A program made the translations under genes and the position numbers. Below, one piece after another: positions 58,644-64,000 of a DNA stretch of 64,000 nucleotides. Within the stretch, counting starts at the first letter, position 1. Every line of letters begins with the position of its first letter. This DNA comes from Ustilago trichophora (lineage: Eukaryota; Basidiomycota; Ustilaginomycetes; Ustilaginales; Ustilaginaceae). The notes beneath the pieces were generated by a model. That model ran no database searches and was not told where the DNA came from. It saw nothing but the letters and a program-made list of their open reading frames with translations. The stretch covers positions 124,001 to 188,000 of the forward strand of contig OOIN01000014.1 in NCBI GenBank assembly GCA_900323505.1, given 5' to 3'.

Positions 58644-59593
58644 TCACACCTGTCGACCGGGCTGCATCGCACAAGGATTGGGGTCTTTTTGGTGTTTATC
58701 GTCATCTCGATCACTATGCGAGATAATCAATGCCGTCTCGTCGGCGTCATCAAAGAGCTCCTTGACAAGGGCTTGAATCTCTCTTGCCATCCCCAATCGA
58801 TATTCTGTGCGATTTAGCTGGATGGCAAAGAACAGCGGAACAAAGCGGCCCACATCACTTCCTCCCTTTGACGAGTCCGTCCAGGATTACTTTCGAGACA
58901 CGTCAGCTTGGATCGAGCCAAACATATCCAGCTGCTGCAACAGCTTCGGGAGGGTAGCCCCAAATACCTTGGAATACGGCTCAGTATCGTCAAACCCTAG
59001 GCAACAACGAAAAAAGCTACAGACCCCATCTCAACAACGTCGTCAAAAAGCTCTTGGACGGATGACATGATTCCCCGCGGTCCTGACCCACAGAGGGCGA
59101 CACTAAATCCTTCCATATTGTCAAGGCTGCTGTTGGTCAACGTCTTGAACTCTCATATATCGGCCCTCGCTTCCCCAGCGACAGGTCCGTGAGGCACTTC
59201 AGCCTGACCAAACGTGATCAAATCAATTCGATGAAAGCTCTTTTTGAGGCTAGTCAAACGTTTTTGCAGCATTAGGTGTTCAGCCATCTGCGCGTCATAA
59301 GCTATGTGAATCGTGCCGACTCGTACGTCAGCATCACTCCTAACAAGCCTGCAGTCTCTCTTGCCGTAACAAAGTCGCGGTGAAGACTCAAAAGCCGCCG
59401 CTAATTGCATACCAAGAAGAAGGTAGCCGCAAACGACATCTGCCTCGAAGACTGGCTTGAAACGCTCTTCAACACAGACAACAAGGACGGCCGGTATGAG
59501 GTGCATCAAGATCATAAACCTCGACCTGAACCGGATGTATGTTCCATTCACCGATTGAACTTCTTTGTGTTTGATGTCGATCGTGTTTAACAT
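58644..59593 (-). pseudogene. Probable decayed protein-coding gene (unidentified)
   Basis: From ATG 59593 the minus strand is open for 146 codons to a TGA at 59155-59153. The same frame then continues with protein-like sequence (MEGFSVALCGSGPRGIMSSVQELFDD) to a TAG at 58999-58997. Directly there a different frame takes over (GFDDTEPYSKVFGATLPKLL) and runs to 58644 with one internal TAA at 58889-58887. All parts look coding, but two stops and a frame change break the gene. I tried short introns to bypass the breaks and found none with good signals of normal length (60-110 nt). I do not recognise the family. A gene with unusual introns, or sequence errors, cannot be excluded. Confidence 0.4.
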
Positions 59594-60243
59594 CGAATGA
59601 TGCTAGAAGAATGCCGCCACGCACGAATGCCATGCAAGGCGGGGGACGGGAGAGGCGGCCAAGTCGAAAAGGCACTGCCTTTCTGAGGTCAGTGTGTTGA
59701 GAGCGAATCAATGTCAATCCGACCCCCAACCCGACACAAGCAGGAGACAGCATAGAATAAACAAAATGGTTGGCTGATCTCTGGAGTGTCACTTGCTAGA
59801 GCGTTTCGTTTGAATGAACGCGCACAGTAAGCGCGGAGGTGGTTTTGGCTGAAAGAGACAGCACTTGGCAATTGGCTTCTGTCAGGACTATCGCAGCTCA
59901 CACATGTTGATGTGAATACTTATGAGCACATGCAGTATGTCGCTAGTGAGCAGAGCTGGAGGTTGTTCACATCGTCGCGCGTCATGGGCCACCATTACCC
60001 ATTGTTTTGGTGTAGTTACTCGAAGTAAGTTAATGGGATCCGCAACTCGGGAAATTTGTAGGACCCTTAGTTGTGGGACCTCCACACAAAAAACGATGGC
60101 TGAGTACATGAGTTATTGCATGCAGCAAAATGTCAAGCCTTGTGGACAGTGACCACCACCATCCAGTCACGACCAACACACACGTACTTTTTCTCAACAA
60201 GATACAAGGGCCGTCGCGCCACGCCCTTTTTGTTCTTCTCACT
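59594..60243. other. Intergenic: upstream of the decayed gene and XPF promoter
   Basis: Weak overlapping ORFs only. An in-frame ATG at 60130 would extend XPF by 38 residues that do not look conserved. Confidence 0.5.
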
Positions 60244-63200
60244 ATGGCTTCGCATAGCGCAATCCTACAGAGGGCTGCTCTGCTACCGTTTCACTGTCAG
60301 ATTGTCAACTCGCTGGTTCCTGAACCCGATGACAGCCCAGACGAAGGCGATGCGCTAGTCATCATTGCGCGAGGTCTCGGTCTGCGCAGAATCGTCAGTA
60401 CAGTCTTACGAATCTACGACTCGCCCAACAGCTTGGTCATTCTGGTCAACGCAACGTCAGAGGAAGAGAGTGGGATAGGTGAAGAGTTGACGACGCTCGG
60501 CGTTCGAAAACCGGGTCTCCGTGCCATCCATCACGAGATGCCGGCCAAGCAAAGATCGGAAATGTATCTATCTGGAGGTATCATGAGCGTCACATCGCGT
60601 ATCTTGGTGGTTGATATGCTCAGTAAGAGGATTCCGACGGGTCTCATTACCGGACTCATCGTCCTGCACGCCGAGAAAGTGACGCCAACCTCGGTCGAGG
60701 CATTCATCGCGAGAATCTATCGTCAAGAGAACAAGGATGGCTTTCTAAAAGCTTTCTCCGACAATCCGGAACATTTTACAATGGGAATCAGCCCGCTACA
60801 AACAGTCCTTAGCCAGCTTCGCATCCGAAAGGTCGAGTTGTGGCCACGATTCCACCAACAAACCAGCAAGGATCTAGGCCAACGCAAGGCAGACGTCATC
60901 GAGCTTCATCAGCCCCTCAGTCGATCGATGCGCAACATTCAGACAGCCATCATCGAGTGTCTCGATGCATCTCTGTCCGAGCTCAAACGCGGCAACGCCA
61001 ATGTAAGTACACTCAAGTCTCCGAATCTCATCGATGAGAAGAACAGGGCCCTGCAGAAGACCAACTCTGACCAAAGATCTGCTCAACTTGAATCGCGCGC
61101 ACAGGTTGAGACAGACGACTTTTCCATCGAACATGCCATCTTTAGAGCATTCGACGTTGTCGTACGAAGGCAGCTCGACCCTATCTGGCACAAGGTCAGT
61201 GCAAAGACCAAGCAACTGGTGGGAGATCTAACGACGCTTCGCAATCTTCTCAAGTAGGTTCTCCTCGTTCCTAAATGTACCTTGCACAAATCCCTAGTCT
61301 GACCTTGATTCCTCTCTGTATCTCTTCCAAATCGCAACAGCTATCTTCTCACGTATGACGCAGTCACGTTCAACTCGTACCTCGAGACCATCCTTGCCTC
61401 GAGCACCACCACTTTCAAGGGCACCGCGCGTCAAAATCAATCGGCTTGGCTCTTTATGGATGCAGCAAACGTCATTTTCCACGAAGCAAAACGAAGGGTT
61501 TACGTTTGGAACGAGGCGCAAACCCGACAGATGCCTCCTGCCGACGAAACAGACTATGCAGATGACGAGGAAGCCTTACACCAAGCGGAGCGAGGGCAAG
61601 CATCTCGGTCACATGATACTTTGCCCGGCCCTGTGCCTCCCGAAGTCGATCCTGTGCTCGAAGAAAATCCAAAGTGGCATCTGCTTCAAGAGGTACTGGA
61701 CGAAGTGGAGCAAGAGATCCATTTTAATGTCGATGCATCTGGTAAGTTTTGGTGCAATCATGAGAGGAAGAAAAAAAAAGTTGGCTCTCTTTTCGTTTGG
61801 CTCTTTTGCTGACGTGTAATTGGCATCTACAAAAACAGACTCGGGAACAGGCAATACGATTCTAATCATGTGCGGATCAGAGAGAACCAGCATGCAGCTT
61901 CGACAGATCATCTCGACCATGGACGAGTGTCCGCCGGGAGAGCCGGGGAAAAAATTGATGCAACAGCTGTTGCGATCGTATTTTCTCTGGAAAGGTGGTC
62001 TCGGCAAACTCGACACGGATCAGAAAGATGCTTGGGGAAATGGCGGTGAATCACGGACAACTTCGAATGCAGCACAGGTGCCTTTGGCGCAAACGGGACC
62101 TATCAACGAGGCTTTGAAGCGTAAATTGGCATATCAGAAGGGTCAACAGTCGTCTGCCAACAAGAGACGACGGCAGCGTGGTGGATCTTCAACGCAACAT
62201 GCTGGTGGAAGATTCAACAGCGCAACGGATGCGATCGGGCAGGCGAGCTTTCAAGCTGAGGCTGCACAGGTGTCGGATTTGTAAGTGGAACCACACGCAG
62301 ACAAGCACCTGCAGTGATGAATGCTGTTCATACGAATAAAGACGCCGCTGACAATTTTTTTACTCGTTTTTGTGGCCGTAGTATTGCCTCGACGGCGAAT
62401 GGCAATGAAAGCGGATCATCTACGGTCGACGCACCAATCGATGGTGAGCAAATTTCGGACGATATCGATGAAGTTGAATTCGATGCATTCTTTGGCATGT
62501 TGAGCATGGAAAATCTGGTAGTGGTTCGATCGTATCGCGGGGATCAAGACGATAAGGTTCTTCAAGAACTTCGACCTCGGTTTGTCATCATGTACGATCC
62601 CGATCCTGCGTTTGTACGTAGGGTCGAAGTGTACCGTAGCACCAACCCGGGTGTTGGTGTACGAGTTTACTTTCTTATCTATGCTGATTCGGTTGAAGAG
62701 CAAAGATATCTAAGTGCTCTTCGAAGGGAAAAGGAATCTTTCGAGAGGCTTATTCGGGAGAAATCCATGATGGCTTTACCTCTCTCTGCAGATGGACGAC
62801 CTATTGCCGAAGATGCTGATCAACGATTTCTTCGAACCATTAGTAGTCGCGTTGCAGGTGGACAACGTTCAGCTACCGATGAACCACCTAGGATTATTGT
62901 CGACATGCGAGAGTTTCGATCAAGTTTACCATCAATGTTGCATGCAGCCGACATTCAGGTGATTCCTTGCACTTTGCAGGTTGGAGATTATGTTTTGACA
63001 CCGACAATGTGTGTTGAACGTAAAAGTTTGGCGGATTTGATTCAGAGTTTTAACTCGGGTAGATTGTATACTCAGTGCGAGCTGATGTGCGTTCATTATC
63101 AACATCCTATTTTGTTGATCGAGTTTGATCAGGATAAATCTTTCTCGTTAAAATCCACCAATGATGGCAAACAAATGGGTCGGTCAGCAGCAGCGTCAAC

Positions 63201-63633
63201 GGATGTTGATATTCAGGCCAAATTGGTCTTGCTTACATCGGCATTTCCAAGACTTCGGATGATTTGGTCAAGTTCTCCTTATGCTACTTCGGATATTTTT
63301 GCTGATCTTAAGCTAAATTTCGATCAGCCAGATGCGAACAAAGTAGCTTTAGTAGGTCTTGATGACTTCTTCCCACCACAAGACAACAACAACAACAGTA
63401 GCCAAATCATTCAAGGTTCAGATTGGCAATCTTTCGATCAACATTCTTTCAATCTTGCTCCCCAAGATTTACTAAGAGCTTTACCTGGTGTTACCACGAA
63501 AAACTTTCGTTACATCATGAGTAAAGTTAAGGACTTTTATGATCTTTGCAACTTATCCCAAGATGATCTTGCTGATTTAATAGGCCTCGATCCTGCAAGA
63601 CAGCTAATCAGGTTCATCGAAAGAGGTTTGTAA
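60244..63633 (+). CDS. RAD1: XPF/Rad1-type structure-specific endonuclease (ERCC4 family)
   Basis: Four exons: 60244-61253, 61341-61741, 61839-62280 and 62382-63633; 1034 residues. All three introns (87, 97 and 101 nt) have GT donors and a CTGAC branch site before the AG. The N-terminal part is the inactive SF2 helicase-like region (ALVIIARGLGLRRIV, VDMLSKRIPTGLITGLIVLHAEK, NYLLTYDAVTFNSYLE, LIMCGSERTSMQLRQII). The nuclease motif lies near the C-terminus: IVDMREFRSSLP, GDYVLTPTMCVERKSLADLIQSFNSGRLYTQCE, where the ERK residues are catalytic. A helix-hairpin-helix pair ends the protein (LLRALPGVTTKNFRYIM). It should pair with an ERCC1/Rad10 partner in nucleotide excision and crosslink repair. 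The start could also be ATG 60130. A further 3' exon is possible (see findings). Confidence 0.93.
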
Positions 63634-64000
63634 TAACTACACATCATATCCAATTCCAGTTTGTCTTTGTTCAACTTTGTTGTCCCCTTCATCCTACACA
63701 AACTCACGATTTTTCCCAGAATCGACTCGACATACAATCCACTTTTCCTTTTTGGTCCAACAAACAGTACCAGAATTGCTACAGTACTCTACTGTACACC
63801 TTTGTCATGCTCAACCAAAAGTCTGGCCAGATAGAGAAAAACAACATCAAATACGCAGAATCATCAAACTTTCCGAACACGACAAGACAACCACAGATCA
63901 GCGAGCGCAAAAGTAGAGGGATCCGTTGATTTGTTTGGGGAACTTCAAGCATTGATTTATATTTATGAAGAAGGGAGGATTTTATATGACACCGGAAACA
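63634..64000. other. XPF 3' region to window end
   Basis: A plus-strand frame is open 63720-63916 after a TTTTCCCAG acceptor-like site; it may be an extra XPF exon or chance. TACAGTA and TACTGTA lie at 63780 and 63790. No other gene recognised. Confidence 0.45.

Overview
The window is nuclear DNA of a basidiomycete fungus, most probably a smut (Ustilaginales). The evidence is indirect: compact, mostly single-exon genes; short introns (about 79-113 nt) with GTAAGT-like donors and CTGAC/CTAAC branch sites; a plain fungal gene set (SHO1, ERG6, TIM54, AP-3 delta, GT90/CAP10-like); and several secreted low-complexity proteins of the kind smuts carry as effector candidates. I cannot name the species. 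No rRNA, tRNA, CRISPR array or intact transposon was recognised.

Layout. 1-6.8 kb: 3' part of a long coiled-coil (kinesin-tail-like) gene, the osmosensor SHO1 and mitochondrial ribosomal protein mL43. 6.8-13.2 kb: an accessory-looking block with two secreted-protein candidates on the minus strand, followed by an unusual gene that fuses a LOG (cytokinin-activating type) domain to a Caf16-like ABC ATPase. 13.7-21.8 kb: a PhyH-family dioxygenase, a 92-residue membrane protein, the nucleotide-sugar transporter HUT1, a mitochondrial TPR-type (Mgr3-like?) protein and a Moco-sulfurase-like aminotransferase. 21.8-24.4 kb: the longest gene-poor stretch. 24.4-42.9 kb: an ABCG half-transporter, AP-3 delta, TIM54, exosome RRP46, AP-2 mu, a peroxiredoxin-like protein, SmD1, EXO1 and a GT90 glycosyltransferase. 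42.9-48 kb: a 79-bp minisatellite, a long Pmp3-family protein and a secreted Gly/Glu/Lys/His-rich protein with a Kex2-type site. 48-64 kb: an Mdm1-like sorting nexin, a Ser-rich coiled-coil protein, MOG1, ERG6, dihydrofolate reductase, a probable decayed gene, and a four-exon XPF/RAD1 nuclease.

There are no operons. Genes are mostly independent housekeeping functions: DNA repair (EXO1, XPF), trafficking (AP-2, AP-3, sorting nexin), mitochondria (mL43, TIM54, Mgr3-like), RNA (RRP46, SmD1), ergosterol and folate (ERG6, DHFR). Splicing had to be inferred to obtain full proteins for SHO1, the 9.8-10.9 kb gene, PhyH, HUT1, RRP46, SmD1, MOG1, DHFR and XPF; splice coordinates are given in each entry. 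The points most worth a second look are the LOG-ABC fusion, the secreted-protein block beside it, a short palindromic motif (TACTGTA/TACAGTA) concentrated in non-coding DNA, and the decayed gene near 59 kb.
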